From Monomorium pharaonis (taxonomy: Eukaryota > Arthropoda > Insecta > Hymenoptera > Formicidae): a stretch of 64,000 nucleotides of DNA. The translations under genes were made by a program, and so were the position numbers. Under the pieces are notes generated by a model. That model did not search any database. It saw only the letters and a program-made list of their open reading frames with translations, and was not told where the DNA came from. Shown here piece by piece: positions 1 to 13,022 of the stretch (positions are counted from its first letter, which is position 1; every line of letters starts with the position of its first letter). The stretch is from positions 2,805,001-2,869,000 of the forward strand of contig NC_050475.1 in NCBI RefSeq assembly GCF_013373865.1. Direction: 5' to 3'.

Positions 1-279
1 TTCTGTTTCTTGAATATCACACTTTGATTTAAAAAAAAAAAAAAAACAGTCATGATTTGCTAATCAAATGAACTTCGCGCTTAACTTAGTTTTTCTTCCG
101 ACAAATTCAATAATAAACAATGAGAATCGTCTATCGATTATCTATCCTTTGTCATTTCACAAAGCTATAAAAAAGATAAAGAGTCTGCTATACGCAAATC
201 GGGATCAAAGTCAAAGTACGTCACGTATAATACGGTACGTACATTACAGATGTACACGAATCCACGGAGAGTCGCCGCG

Positions 280-573
280 GTAATCACGGCGAAGTGGAAT
301 CGACGTCGGTAAACGTGGCAACGCACGCGGATGAAAAACGGAAAATTAAAGTTAAACGCAGTTGGCTCCAACCGACGGATGTCGGTACAATCGAACCGGT
401 TCTCCGGTTGCGATGCCGAACCGCGCGCACAGCCTCGATTCCTTCCCGAGGAAGACGTATCACGCGCTCACCGTGTTCCAACGTGCACTGAGGAGCAGAA
501 AGACGAGGAGAAGAAGGAGGAAAAAAGAGAGACGGGAGAGGGGGGAGCGGCGACAGCCCCGACCCCGCGCGCG

Positions 574-609
<36 letters not shown>

Positions 610-1400
610 CTACGAGGTCGGAGTCGCCGCCTCGGTCGACCGACTCCGCGCGGGCTGCCGCCCGCGCGTCACGCGTTTCTGAATCACGCGGATCGCGATG
701 CCGCGACGATCGAAAGCGGTGCCGAACGCGATCGAACGAGGGGAGCGAGGGGGGGGGGGGAGGAGGAGCGGGGTAGGACGGGAGGTTTACCGGCGATCCG
801 AACCTCCGCCGGCGACCTCGGCGTCCTGTTTCGGCACGTCTCCCGAACCCCCGGGGGGGCCCCGTCGACTATCCTCCTCGTGAGCGGAGCGGAACGGTAC
901 GCGGTACTCCGCGGCGACGATATCAACGGCGCCGACGACGTCGGCGACGTCGACGGTGCGGCGTGGCGCGGCGGCGGCGCGCGCGCGCTTACCTGATACT
1001 CCGATTCTTGGCACGCACCCCCGAGGATCCCGTGACACGTGTGTGCCGCACCGCATCCACGACGACGGCCCGGCTGGCGTTCGCGCTACTGGCACCCCGC
1101 GACAGCCGGCGTAACAGGAAATTGCACGATCCACACCCAAAAATCCCGTCACGTTCGGAAAATACTGACACCTCACTGATATAATATGGCCGCCGCCGCC
1201 TGTCCGTCCATCCGTCCGTGCGTGCGTACGTCCGCTCGCGCACATAGTGGGGGGTAAGCGGCGCGGCGGTGGGAGAACGAGGCTAGAGGAGGGGCTTGGA
1301 AGGAGAGAGGGGGACAAGCACGGATCATGCGCTTCAAGAAGATGTGTCACTAGCGGGAAATTTAAAACACGTCTCGCGAATTGCATTTCGCGCCGTCCAC
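280..1400 (-). promoter_or_regulatory. CpG island with probable 5' exon of a gene leaving the window to the left
   Basis: This stretch is far richer in G, C and CpG than its surroundings and contains a (TCG)n run at about 574-606. On the minus strand a good splice donor (exon ...AGTATCAG, then GTAAG) places an exon end at 993, with the likely transcribed exon lying between about 994 and 1390. No coding sequence continues to the left in the 992 bases available, so the exon is probably a 5' leader whose gene lies outside the window. Long open frames on both strands here are low-complexity Arg/Ser/Pro-rich and look like by-products of high GC. The rest of 1-992 holds nothing else I recognise. 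The assignment is inference from base composition and one donor. Confidence 0.4.
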
Positions 1401-1589
1401 ACTCTTATCGTTCGCGATTTGAACGTTAATATTTAATCTATTTAATAATCCTCGAATTTGTTTTCGTTAAAGAAAAAAAGGAAAATTTGTTTCACCGTTA
1501 GGCTTGTTCTCATCGTGAATTTTTTGTATTAATTATTTTACATTTATTTTATTTAACTATAAAGTGCTGTTGTTATTAAATTTTCAGCT

Positions 1590-1770
1590 AGGGGCTTGAT
1601 TCTTGAATTCATTCGCAAGAGAAACGTATTCGCAAATTCTGATCTTACAGAAAAATTGGAAACTTATTGGCTGTCGTATGGCTTTTAACCAATGAACTTG
1701 CAACTTTCTGTTAGAGCGGATATTTGCGCATATGTTTCTCTTGCGAATAAATTCAAGAATTGAGCCCCTG
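1590..1770. mobile_element. MITE-like element with ~48-bp terminal inverted repeats
   Basis: The two ends are near-perfect inverted repeats: the left end starts AGGGGCTTGATTCTTGAATT and the reverse complement of the right end starts AGGGGCTCAATTCTTGAATT, and the match continues through GCAAGAGAAAC to about 48 bp. The 181-bp unit has no coding capacity. A target-site duplication is not obvious. The structure is that of a non-autonomous DNA transposon; the superfamily is not recognised. Confidence 0.75.
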
Positions 1771-3100
1771 CCAATTCTATTTTAATAGTTTTTGTTAAAA
1801 TTTTGATAGTTTAAAATAATAATTATTAAAAAGATCTTTTTACGTTAAGTATCAGAACTAATATGTAAAAGTGTGTCTTTCAAATCATTCTTAATTAAGA
1901 AAATTAACCCTAATCCCTCCAACCAGAGTCATTCATGTCCTTCCCATCTCTAACAATCGTTCCAAAAAACCACTGATAGAATCATCCTTCCTACCTGTAA
2001 AAAAGGTCTTGTGGTAGGGAACTTGATGTAGAAATTCTAAAACTTTAGCCAAAAAAAAATATACTAGTTCATTTTGTTTTAAAACGGCAATTAGGCATTG
2101 AAGTCGTGTGCGGAAAACTAAATTTTGGTTGGAAGTCTATGTTAGTGTTGTATGTAGACAAATAAAAATGTTTTTTCACAAAAATGTATCTTTCTGCTTA
2201 ATTTGCGCCCTCGAACTTTATTAATAATAATACTTTATTCTCTTCAGCGTTTATACCCTCGAATTTTATTAAATTTCATCCGTTAAGATTCGTATACGTT
2301 GTGATTTTGTAAAGAAAGCAAGTGATAATGTGCGTTTGTCAATAAATAATTGTTATAAAAAATATTTAAACAAATAATTTTCAAATTATTTTTATATTGA
2401 TTTTTAATTGAAGGTATAAAGAGATTATAAATATTTTTATGAATTTTTGAACGGTAAAAACGCACTGGAATGGACCCTGGTTGGAAAGATTAAGGTTAGG
2501 AATGGTGAAACATACAAAATAGCCTCTCGTTTGTTTATGAAACTTATAAGTTAATTCCCGTTTTACTCCTCGCAATTTTTGTTGGAGCTATATAAAAAAA
2601 TTAGATATCAATGATAAAACAATTTATTAGATAAGTTAAAACATTTATCCAGTTATCTACTTCGATGCAATGAGAAACAGATAATGTTATTAATTTCTTC
2701 AATTATCTCCGTCTTCCCTCTTCCTCATCCTTAACACATAATTTGATAATTCTAGTTCTGTAAGATAATTCTCTTTAAAAAACTAAGAATAGTGTATTAT
2801 TCATAGTCGATTTTTATCACAAGACAATTTTAATATTTCATTTATAACATTTACATACATTTTTCAAAATATGTTGAAATATATACATAAGGAGGGGTCG
2901 ATGAAAAATTTATTTATGCTAAAAATGACGAAAATTGGCTCAGAAATGTGACGCGACATATATACAGAAGAAATGCCGAGGCACAACGTGTGTACGAAGA
3001 ACGCGGCATTGTTCACAAAAATGTACTCTGCTCGTAGTCTAGCTTGCATTCCTGTGCCGCGGTTTCGCGGCTGCTATCGGTCCGCGAGCACTGCAAAAGA
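1771..3100. other. AT-rich intergenic stretch, no gene seen
   Basis: I see only short chance open frames and A/T runs here. There is no convincing splice-bounded coding segment, RNA gene or repeat. Confidence 0.5.
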
Positions 3101-3304
3101 TCTGCAAGTTGGCCCCGTCGCGAACAGTCACGAGTCACGAGCTGTAAGAGGTTATATGTTTCGCTGATGCATGCGCGGTTGTCGAGTCACGTTGAACGTT
3201 GAACAGCTAAGCAGTCGTCATGCCAGTCGGAGATACACGTACGACTGTCATTCGTCGTGACGTCGATCTCCGTGTTGTCTCGGCGACGTTGACCTACTGA
3301 AAAT
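3100..3304 (+). promoter_or_regulatory. Candidate promoter and non-coding first exon of the HERC4-like gene
   Basis: This locally CpG-rich segment ends in a strong plus-strand donor: an exon ending CTGAAAAT at 3304, followed by GTAAGTGTG. The first coding exon of the HERC4-like gene downstream is itself preceded by a splice acceptor (TATACAG, exon from 5584), so a non-coding upstream exon is expected, and this is the best candidate. The link is inferred. A second CpG-rich stretch at about 3480-4370 could instead contain the start site. Confidence 0.35.
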
Positions 3305-5583
3305 GTAAGTGTGAACGTGCGATGCTCACGATTGATAATAAATAACAGTAAGCCGGATTGTCGCTATATTAGCGAATAACATGATGAAGGGGGTTCTTGT
3401 GTCGTCAACAATGCCGCTCGCTCGTCGTGTGTTATATCTCGATCTGTACGATATGATAACCTAAACCTAAACCGTAATGTGGCGATGTTCAGAACGATTA
3501 AGCTCTCGATTCAAAGCTCGAGCTCCCCTGTCATTGGACATTTGCGACGAACGCGCGAGCGTCTCTCGCTCGTGCGAGAAATCCCTAAAAAAACGCCGTT
3601 CGAAGACAAAAAAAAAGCCGAGAGAGAAACTGCTGTGACTCGGCATTTTACGCGTCATTCCGCGCGTTTCGGAATCATCTGTTGTCTGTCGACATCTCGT
3701 CTCGACGCCGTTCGCGAATATCTGTCGTTATCGAATGATCGCGAACAATCGAGCTCGCTCGAAAGTCCACTCCGCTCTTCGCGCTTCCGCTCTTCGAGAA
3801 AACCGGGGGATCGCGTTCCCTCTCCCATCCTCCCATCCCTCTCTCAATGTTTGTCTCATTCTCATGCTTTTATTAACATCCCTTCGGCGAACAGTTCGCG
3901 CGATAACGGCGGAGTATATGCTCGAGAATATTTACATATTTACTCGCGTGTATTCGTTCGTCCGAGCGTGACAGAATCTAACCTCTCGGCGTGACGTCTC
4001 TCGTCTCGTGTCGCCACGTTTCCGAGAGTTCCATCTCCGTCTCGGTACTCTCGGCTTGTCTCGCACGTTCAGCTCTTTGACATGCTTTCCGAGAGGAGAT
4101 TTTCGTTCTGAGAGGAAGGAGCGGGTGATCCTCTTTTTTTTTTCCGTACCGAGAGGTGTCGATCGATCCGCGACATCCCGGTGCGGCGGTCCTCGTGGTT
4201 CCGACGATCCGTCGCCGCGAGGAGGCATTTTTATCTTTGAGGACTTCACTTTTTACCAACACGCATACCACCACGTGAATCCCACACGTGCCTGTCGTCC
4301 CCGCGAGGCTGATGCCATCCCGCGGATGTCGCACGTGTGGCCGCGAAAGAGAGGGAGATCGAGATAAACATGGTTAGTCACACGTAGTATTATTATTTTT
4401 ACTCTGCTACGGCGCGAGACGCCAGTATCCTCTTTTTAGGTATGTTTCTCGGCTTCATACATGGACCCGTAGCCGCCTGTAAAAATCACGCCCGACCTAC
4501 GCTCGGCCGAAAGATAGGGACAGAAGCCGGGTAGAATTGACCGTCTTGCCTGATAATCGCCTTGCCCGGGAAGGCGTTCGTTTCCAAAAGTCCCCGGGGT
4601 GAGTGAGAGGACAGAACAATCGTTACGGGAAATGCCTTCGCGTTGACGGAAAGTGTTGTTAGTTCGAAGTGGAAAAATCGAAATGGCAAAAATTAACTAC
4701 AATATTATTAACCAAATCTAACAAGTTGTACGCAACATAGATACGTGAATCACATTTCTGCGTTATTGATTGAAAATGTGAGAGTTAAAAAATTTGTGAG
4801 GAGTGAATTGCTTCACCTTTCTATCAAAGCCAAATGGACTAATTTACGTTATGTTGCTCGATGTATCATGTACAATACCCCTGTTGAAAGCAGCATGTTT
4901 CAGTATGATAGAAACATAGTTTTACCACGGTTGTGTACAAGAAACGGACTACATTATGTGTGAACATAAGAAATACATTAGTTTTTTTATTAATGAGAGA
5001 TTAATTAAGAAATTAATATCTACCATCTTTAATAGAGATTTTATTCTTGTTTAGAATAAGGTCTTGCAATGCTTGAATATTATATTATTGTTTTAACAGA
5101 ATATTTTTCAATTGATTATACAAGTAATGTTAGAAAAATAAATTTGCTTATATTATTATCCAATTGCCCTCTGTTCCAATTCCTCAAAACTCTAAAGTTT
5201 TTCACAGCTAATGTAACTAACTTAAATATTTAACTATAAACAGTTTTGAAGAATCGAGTAAAAAATAAATACTTTTTTTCTATATCTCTTAAAATTTATT
5301 TAGCTAGAAGAATGATATAACATTGTACTGGTGGTTATTTAAGTATTCTATGACTTTATCCTAAACAGAGATAAATCTGTTATAGACATGGACAATCTCT
5401 TATTAATAAAATGTATATCTCTCAGGTGATTACAGTATTATTAACATTAAATATATTCAAATATCTTTGATATCAATCTAGTATTTTGTTTAATAGATAA
5501 CACTGATGTATTATACATGACTACTTATAAATTTAATATATATTAAATACTTAACTAAGTATGTATTGTATATTGGTATACAG
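3305..5583 (+). other. Probable first intron and 5' regulatory region of the HERC4-like gene
   Basis: The first half (3480-4370) is CpG-rich and carries long overlapping open frames on both strands, which are typical chance frames of GC-rich DNA and show no recognisable domain. The second half (4700-5580) is AT-rich with no signal apart from the acceptor at its end. I see no protein gene here. Confidence 0.4.
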
Positions 5584-5655
5584 GCAAACAGACCGAGAAA
5601 GCGTTCCACAGATGAGTGTGATTTAGTGATAAAACAGTTCAGATATCACAGTGAC

Positions 5656-7126
5656 ATGTTCTGTTGGGGCAGTACTATTCATGGGGAGCTGGGTTTGGGT
5701 GGTATTGAGGATGAGAACATCTTCATACCACGGGAAGTGGATTTTTTAGAGTCAAAGGATGTTGAGGAAAGTGAGTCTCTCTTAAAAGATTTTGATGACA
5801 GTTCACAAAATTCTTATTACAAGAATGTTCTGACAAAAAATGAAATTCCAGTTGCTTGTGGGGAAAATTATACTGTAGTTGTGACGAAAAATGGTCAAAT
5901 GTATTCCTGCGGTAACAACGACTATGGACAGCTTGGCCATGAGATGCCAAGGAAAAGGTTACGTGAGTACAATATAACAATTAAGTGTGCAATTTAGATC
6001 TCATTGAATTGTAAAATTTTCTATGAAGTTTTCTAAAATATATTGATTTCTTTTTTTTATAGAATTGATACCTGGCCTGGATGCATTTGTATTCAAAACA
6101 ATAGCGTGCGGCAATTGTCATACTCTGGCTGTGAATGAGTGGGGACAGCTTTTTAGTTGGGGTTGTAATTTGAATGGCCAACTAGGTAATGTATACATTT
6201 TTCAGTTTTTAAAATCTATATCAAAGGTACTATTTTCGTGAAATACAATACAGGAATACAATAATCACGTTTATTTTATCTCACACAGGATTAGATACCG
6301 TCATAAGTATGGAGCGTGTTCCACGTATGGTAAAGGCATTGGGTACAAATGTGATAGTGCAGATTGCGTGTGGCGTGGAACATTCGATTGCTCTGACTAA
6401 TGACGGAGATCTGTACGCGTGGGGTAGCAATAGAGATGGACAATTGGGATTAGGATCCGATGCATGTGCTGAGATCAAGCCGAAAAGAATTACCTCATTA
6501 AATGCCATACCAATTGCATTTGTCGCATGTGGCGGTTATCACACTGTAGTTATATCAAAATCGGGTAAAGATCTTACATTATATTGGTATCGTTCGATTT
6601 TATGCGAATATAGCTTCTATGTGTTTACTATTTTCTCAGGAGCAATATTTTCATGGGGGAGAAACACCTTTGGACAACTAGGATTAAATGATAGGAAGGT
6701 GAGAAAACTACCATGCCAGTTGCGTACTTTGAGAAATGCGAAAGTATGTTATGCGGCCTGCGGTGAGGAATTCACGGTGTTCTTGACAATGGTAAATTTG
6801 ATTTATGCCTTAAATAGTATTGAAATTCTTTCTGGAAATTAGAGAATCGTAAGATAACAACTTTTAGTAATTGTTTTAGGACGGTGGAGTATTTACATGT
6901 GGTGCTGGAATGTATGGTCAATTAGGTCACGGCAATAATACAAATGAGATTTTGCCACGACAAGTTATGGAATTGATGGGTAGCACTGTAACGCAAGTAA
7001 GTTTTAATTTAAATAAGCAAAAATAATGTGTCATAATTACGCGATTAAGATATAATTTTGTACTGTGACATTATATTACTTGAATTTTAATTGTATAGTT
7101 TATGTATTTATTAATGTATTGTATTG

Positions 7127-7159
<33 letters not shown>

Positions 7160-10100
7160 CAAAATTACATTAAGATATATATTATTATTTCTTTGCAGAT
7201 ATCTTGTGGAAAAAAGCACACATTGGCCTTAGTGCCGTCTAGAGGGAAAATTTACGCATGGGGTTTGGGAGGCGCTGGACAATTAGGTAATCGTGTCTCA
7301 GCGAGTGCTACGACGCCACAAGTCGTTCTAGGACCATGGTCTTCGCCGAGTGGATCGTCAGTGATACTCGATCTGCACCGTAACTCCCAAATCGACTGTG
7401 TTGTTAGACATATCTTTAGTGGAGGCGATCATTGTTTTGCCACAATTAGTCTGAAAAAAGTATGTTTTTTTCACATTGGTCCTGTTATCATTTTTTATTA
7501 ATTTACCTTTGAAATAAGAGACTTTAGATTAACAGATTATTTTTTTTGAAAAAGGGAGAATGTGACAAAATATTTCATTTTGCATTGTTTCTGTGATAAA
7601 ATACAAAAAATTATTTCTACTTAAATATATCTAAATATCTACAGGATAATATAGAACCAGTTGACTTAAGAATATTAGGACCGACTTCTCAAATTCTTAC
7701 AGTGACTGAGGAAAAACTAAGCGACTGTCAGAAAATACTACCAGGTTCACCGATTAATCATGAATTAATGACGTGAGTGAAAATTTTGCATACTAGAGAA
7801 TACAATTTAACACAGAGATATTCATTTAAGCGTTCGCGCAACTGTTTATATTTTTTCCTTCGTTTCTCGACTTTCTTTGCCACAATAGAACTGATCTAAT
7901 CGATTTTCCGCAATCTCGATTATTGCATAGACATCAAGTATTTATGCAAGTATTATGTTTTTCAGGTATCTAGAAACTGTATTCAAAAGTCAAGCTTGTA
8001 TAAACGCGTCCTTCTTACTCAGTAACGAGGCGCATTATGGATGTTCGAGCAAGCATCACGGGGTCGATTTCGATTACGCTATCAAATTATTCGGAATTAT
8101 CTCAGAACTGGACAACAATACAATTCAAGAACTGGTACATATATGAATATATACGTAAAATCTTAATCGATGTTTAAATGGCGACGTTATACTTTTATTC
8201 CAGATTTTTACATGCGTAACTGAGAATCTGATACCATCGTTTAGAGATAATCCACCTGATGTAGAATCCCTGAGAGTGTACTTAACGCTACCGCTATACC
8301 ATCGCTTCGCGAATTTGTCTAACTACAGTGCCTTGCAAACGCCATTCAGCAAGGCAGTGTTCAACCTGAAACCCGAAGCATGCAGAGTCGTAGGTCTGTG
8401 GTGGAGCATAGCCCCGTCGTATTATTTTGAGAGACTTGTGAGAATGTACAAGTCTGTAGTGCTGCACTTCGTAAAACAATCGACGGCGGACAAGGTAAAC
8501 TGTACGCAGGAATGGTCATGCGAGTGAGAAGTGATTTGGAAAAAAAAGTTTTGAGATTTTTTAAATTTTCACAAATGAATAAATTATAAGATATTTTTAC
8601 AAATAAGATATTTTATAAAAATTTCATAACTTTCTTCTCTCTAAAAGGAGATAGAGATATCTTATATATAGTAATTTTGGGGAACATATTTTGCAGATGG
8701 TTATGTGGACTGAAAGCTTAGAGTATGCTTTACGACTGTTAACGTTATTGTATAAGATAAATGTTACAAGTTCGCGAGATATACGAGTACCTTATGAGAC
8801 CTTCCACTTGCCAGAATTGTCAGAATATGTAGAGATTAGACGCGACTACCTCAAATGGCTGACAGAAACTGATCTGTCTTATGTAAGTAATCCTGGATTT
8901 TCAATGAGCTATTTAATTTATACATACATACGTATGTATACATACATATATATAGCGAATTAAGTAATACATTGTGCTTATTGTTATGCACCTGTAGCAT
9001 TAAAATTCTTAAAATTTTTCAGTATCGTAAAATATATTTCTGCAGTTATCCTTTTTTGTTCGATGCCGAGGCGAAAACCACGTTGCTCCAAACCGATCAA
9101 TCTATACAGGTATATTATAAAGAAGAGTTAATTGGAAATTAATTGTACGCTTTATTTATCGAGCTATATTTATGTTAGATGCAATCCGCGATGAATGAAG
9201 CGATGTCACGAGTTGTGAGAGATTTGATGCTGGGTACAGCTTTCTTAGAATGTAACGCCCAGACTTATAGTCAGTTTGTACATTTACATGTATCACGGAC
9301 TAACATAGTCAACGATACTCTGGAACAGTTGTCTATGTACGATTCTAAAGAGTTAAAGAGACCACTTAGAGTAAGCAGCTTTAAGACTTAATATCTGAAT
9401 CCAAATACTTAAAAAAATAGATCTTTCAAGAATTAAATTTTAAAAGAAATTTTAACTTAGAGATTCTAAATCTTATACTATATATAAATTTTTATAATAC
9501 AATTATATCTAGAGCGCATTTAAATGTTTCTAGGTTAAATTTCGCGATGAAGAAGCTGAAGATGTGGGTGGCGTGAGAAAAGAGTTTTTTATGCTTCTTT
9601 TCGCGGAAATTCTTGATTTTAAATACGGTATGTTCAAAGAATATGAAGAGACGAGAACGATTTGGTTCAACTCGGACTCGTTGGAGGACGAAATTATGTT
9701 TTCCCTGATCGGTATTCTCTGCGGCTTAGCTATTTACAATTTTGTAATTATCAACTTACCATTTCCGCTGGCCTTGTATAAGAAACTCTTGGGAGAATCG
9801 GTTGGGTTAAATGATATTAAGGGAATGTCACCGACAATAGCTAGGTATTTTGCTCATTCTAGAATTTATACGACGTTAATTATATTATTAAATGAAATAT
9901 CAATGCATATTGCAGAAGTTTAGAAAGTATTCTTGAATATAACGAATCGGACTTTGAAGAAGTATTCTGCTTGAACTTCGGGATAAGCAGGGAAGTATTC
10001 GGCGAAATAAAAAACTTCGAATTGATACCCGATGGTAATACAGTTCCTGTAACATTAAAAAATAAGTACGTAAACATTTTATGCATATTAGCACCAATAT

Positions 10101-10745
10101 GATGATAGCATAAAAAGAAAAAAAGGAAAGCAAAATGGTTTCGATTGTAGGCAACAGTACGTGGACCTTTACGTGGACTATATATTGAACAAGTCAGTAG
10201 AGATGCAGTTCAAAGCGTTTTACAAAGGTTTTCATGATGTATGTGGTGGAAGGATGTTGGAGCTGTTTCACAGTCATGAACTGATGTCGCTTCTGATCGG
10301 CAATGAAAATTATGATTGGGAAGAATTGGAGAGGAATGCCGATTACAAGGAGGGCTATAGCAAAAACGATCCAACCATTGTACTCTTTTGGCAGGTCTTC
10401 CACGAATTGCCCTTGGAAGAAAAAAAGAAATTTCTGCTTTTCTTAACGGGTAGCGACAGAATTCCTATACAGGGCATGAAAGCTATAAAAGTGAGTGCGA
10501 TATATTGAGTTAAACACTATAGGATGTGTACTCTTATGGAAAATGTGTTATATTTTTGAAACAAAAGTTAACATGCTATTTGTCACTTGCAGATAACGAT
10601 TCAGCCAATGACTGACGAACGTTTCCTACCGGCCGCGCATACGTGTTTTAATCTGCTTGATCTGCCACGTTATCAAACTCGTGAAAGATTGAAATATAAA
10701 TTGCTGCAAGCTATCCAACAAAATCAAGGATTCTCGCTTGTGTGA
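5656..10745 (+). CDS. HERC4: HERC4-like E3 ubiquitin-protein ligase (RCC1 repeats plus HECT domain)
   Basis: Sixteen exons are joined at 5656-5962, 6063-6185, 6289-6564, 6640-6791, 6880-6996, 7199-7459, 7645-7772, 7966-8134, 8204-8494, 8697-8882, 9023-9109, 9179-9370, 9534-9844, 9916-10065, 10151-10490 and 10593-10745. The CDS is 3243 nt, giving 1080 aa, about the length of vertebrate HERC4. The start MFCWGSTIHGELGLGG opens the first RCC1 blade; an earlier in-frame ATG lies before the acceptor at 5583. RCC1-type motifs recur (YSCGNNDYGQLGH, FSWGCNLNGQLG, YAWGSNRDGQLGLG, FSWGRNTFGQLGL, FTCGAGMYGQLGHG, YAWGLGGAGQLG), so a seven-bladed propeller occupies roughly residues 1-400. The HECT domain begins near VKFRDEEAEDVGGVRKEFF and ends with HTCFNLLDLP, where Cys1048 should be the thioester cysteine. 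The family transfers ubiquitin to substrates in the cytosol. No frameshift or missing catalytic residue was seen; an intron carries an (AC)n microsatellite. Confidence 0.95.
7129..7158. repeat. (AC)n microsatellite in a HERC4 intron
   Basis: About 15 uninterrupted AC units lie 40 bp upstream of the acceptor of exon 6. Confidence 0.9.
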
Positions 10746-11580
10746 ACTGATGATCGCGACACGCCTTTCTTATGACTCGTAATGTACGATAGCTTTATTT
10801 GTGACACAAATTTAACAAAGACGCAAAATAATCACGAAAAGTAATGAGTTCTCCAAAGCAATGTTAATATCGCGCATGATTCGTCTGTGCGTCTCTCGTT
10901 TCGGCTTTTTTAGTTTAAAATTAGAAAAAAAGAAAAACCTTTGAAGTGTTATATTGTTACCTAATACCAACGTATGCCTCAACAAACTTAATAATTATAT
11001 AATGAAACTAAATCTGAACTTTTAACTTTTTAAAAAATTAGAGATTAATTTAACAAACATTAATTTAAATCAAATTTAATGATATTAATATTAATTAAAA
11101 TATATATTAAATAATATTAATATTATAATCAATATAATTAATATTGATATTATCAAATGCTATTGATATTATTTTAATAGTATTAATATTAATAAAAATT
11201 TTCAAACGAAATTCATTAAAGTTTTATATATTGTAAACATAGAACAATACATAAATTATGTGAAAATCTATTGATATTTGTTACAAAGAAATTCTAAAAT
11301 ATAACATATGTATTGAAAAGTCATCGGTTTATCATGAGGAGAGAAAAAAAATGCGTGGTGTTAATTTGTGTATGTAAGTTAAGACATGATGATACATAGA
11401 GAAAGTTACCTAATTTAATAAGAACTTTTTGTCACAAAATAGACAAATTTCATAATTTTAAGAATTCCATATTTTTTGCTATCACGTTATTAATTTAAGA
11501 GTATATTTTTGGGCTTGCCATATATCTGAGAGTTTAAGATGTAGACTCTAAAATGAAATAAATAAATATATATACATGTG

Positions 11581-11613
<33 letters not shown>

Positions 11614-13022
11614 ATATATACACATATATATGTGTGTATATATATCAAACTAGTATATAGTGACTTCACATGACATTTGTGGTAAAATAGCATTGCTGAA
11701 AATGAAGCATTTTTAATGATGATAAGCAATATTTTAGGTTTTATTGTAACGCACTCTTTTGGAAGTGCTGAAATTGTCTCGAATTACATCTTTGAATTAC
11801 ATTTTTTTTTTTTTTTTTACGAAATTTGATAGAGAAAATATATTGTGAAGTGTTACTTAGATACAACCTGTATTACCTGAAGAACGAACGAAAAAGAAAA
11901 TAAAAATCGTTATCTCTTTTATCCTAAATTTCATTACAAAATTTACGTGCACACATTTTTTTAGTATAGTTTATTAACAACATATTATTTAGCATAGATC
12001 TGCGATATTTATTTATTCACATCGATATATTACATTATTAAAAATTATTTGTTGGTTAGTTAACAGGCAGATCGTCGCCAAGTTGCATTATCAAATGCGT
12101 CTCCTTTCGGTATAGCTGATTCGATACACACTTTCTCCCCGAATACATTTATTCTGTGTAATTCGATCGTTTATTTCGCGGATTTTTGTCTAGGATTCGA
12201 CAATTTCGTTATTTTTCTATATCGTTGGTGTCTTCGTGGTAAAAAGTACAATCTGCTGATATTATTCTTCCGAAATCTCTAAGTAATCGTTTGTGATCCG
12301 CCATTCTTGTGATTCGTGTGTCAAGCGTTAGTCTTGTAAACCTGTTTCGCAGCGTTAATTCTATCACAATGTTGAGTTCATCTAGATCAGAAATTCCCAG
12401 TCGAAGACTAGAAAACCCAGTCCTCATACGTACAAAAATCTCTAATAATAAAAATGAAAAAAGAAAATGTTTTATTACAAAATATCTCCAGAGATTCATT
12501 TTCCTCTGATTTGCGGAAGTTTTAAGAAAAAGTACAAGTGTGGAAATTTCTGAACGATGATGCTCGAATAATAAACCGAATGTTGTAAATAAACCGGATT
12601 TTCGACAATTGTTATTAGTTTACGCTACCCTGCAAAGATGAAAGGTAACCGTTCAGTCTCTGTATACACAGGTTCGTTGAAGCTCGAAAACCAGATCGAA
12701 AGTCTCTCTAGAAACCCGAGAAACGCATTTGACGTGACATTTCTCTTTTGCTGTTTGGGCCACATTCTGAAAGAGCTACAAACACGACAATCGTGCGCAG
12801 AGTCGCGGCCTTTCTATAAAAAAAAGTTTGCGTTGCGACAGGAAATTCTGCATTAATACGAATTTTCTATTACAGTCTCATGGTTTTAAAAATTTTAATC
12901 ACGAAAAAAATCATCTCTCATGCGTTTCTCCGCCTTCTTGCGCATCCTGAGCGTCCCGGTCGACGAGAAACTCGACATGATGCCTCGTGCTCGAATGCGT
13001 GTTACTTGGAACGGAATATTCG
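10746..13022. other. Convergent 3' region between HERC4 and the Zasp66-like gene
   Basis: The two genes point at each other, so this 2.3 kb should contain both 3' UTRs. It is AT-rich, with alternating AT tracts (11040-11200) and a TA/GT microsatellite (about 11560-11645). AATAAA-type signals occur on the plus strand near 11560 and on the minus strand near 12005-12015 (read as TTTATT on plus). A 96-codon minus-strand open frame at 12209-12499 probably lies in the Zasp 3' UTR and has no recognised similarity. Confidence 0.5.

Noticed and set aside
331..996. 221-codon plus-strand open frame in the left CpG island
   Set aside because: It is Arg/Ser/Ala-rich low complexity including a translated (TCG)n run, overlaps equally long frames on the other strand and has no domain.
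787..1386. 199-codon minus-strand open frame
   Set aside because: Its composition follows the CpG island, and a splice donor at 993 cuts it; it is more likely an untranslated leader.
3479..3994. 171-codon plus-strand open frame before HERC4
   Set aside because: Ser/Arg-rich with no recognisable domain, in a GC-rich region with competing frames; probably intronic or regulatory DNA.
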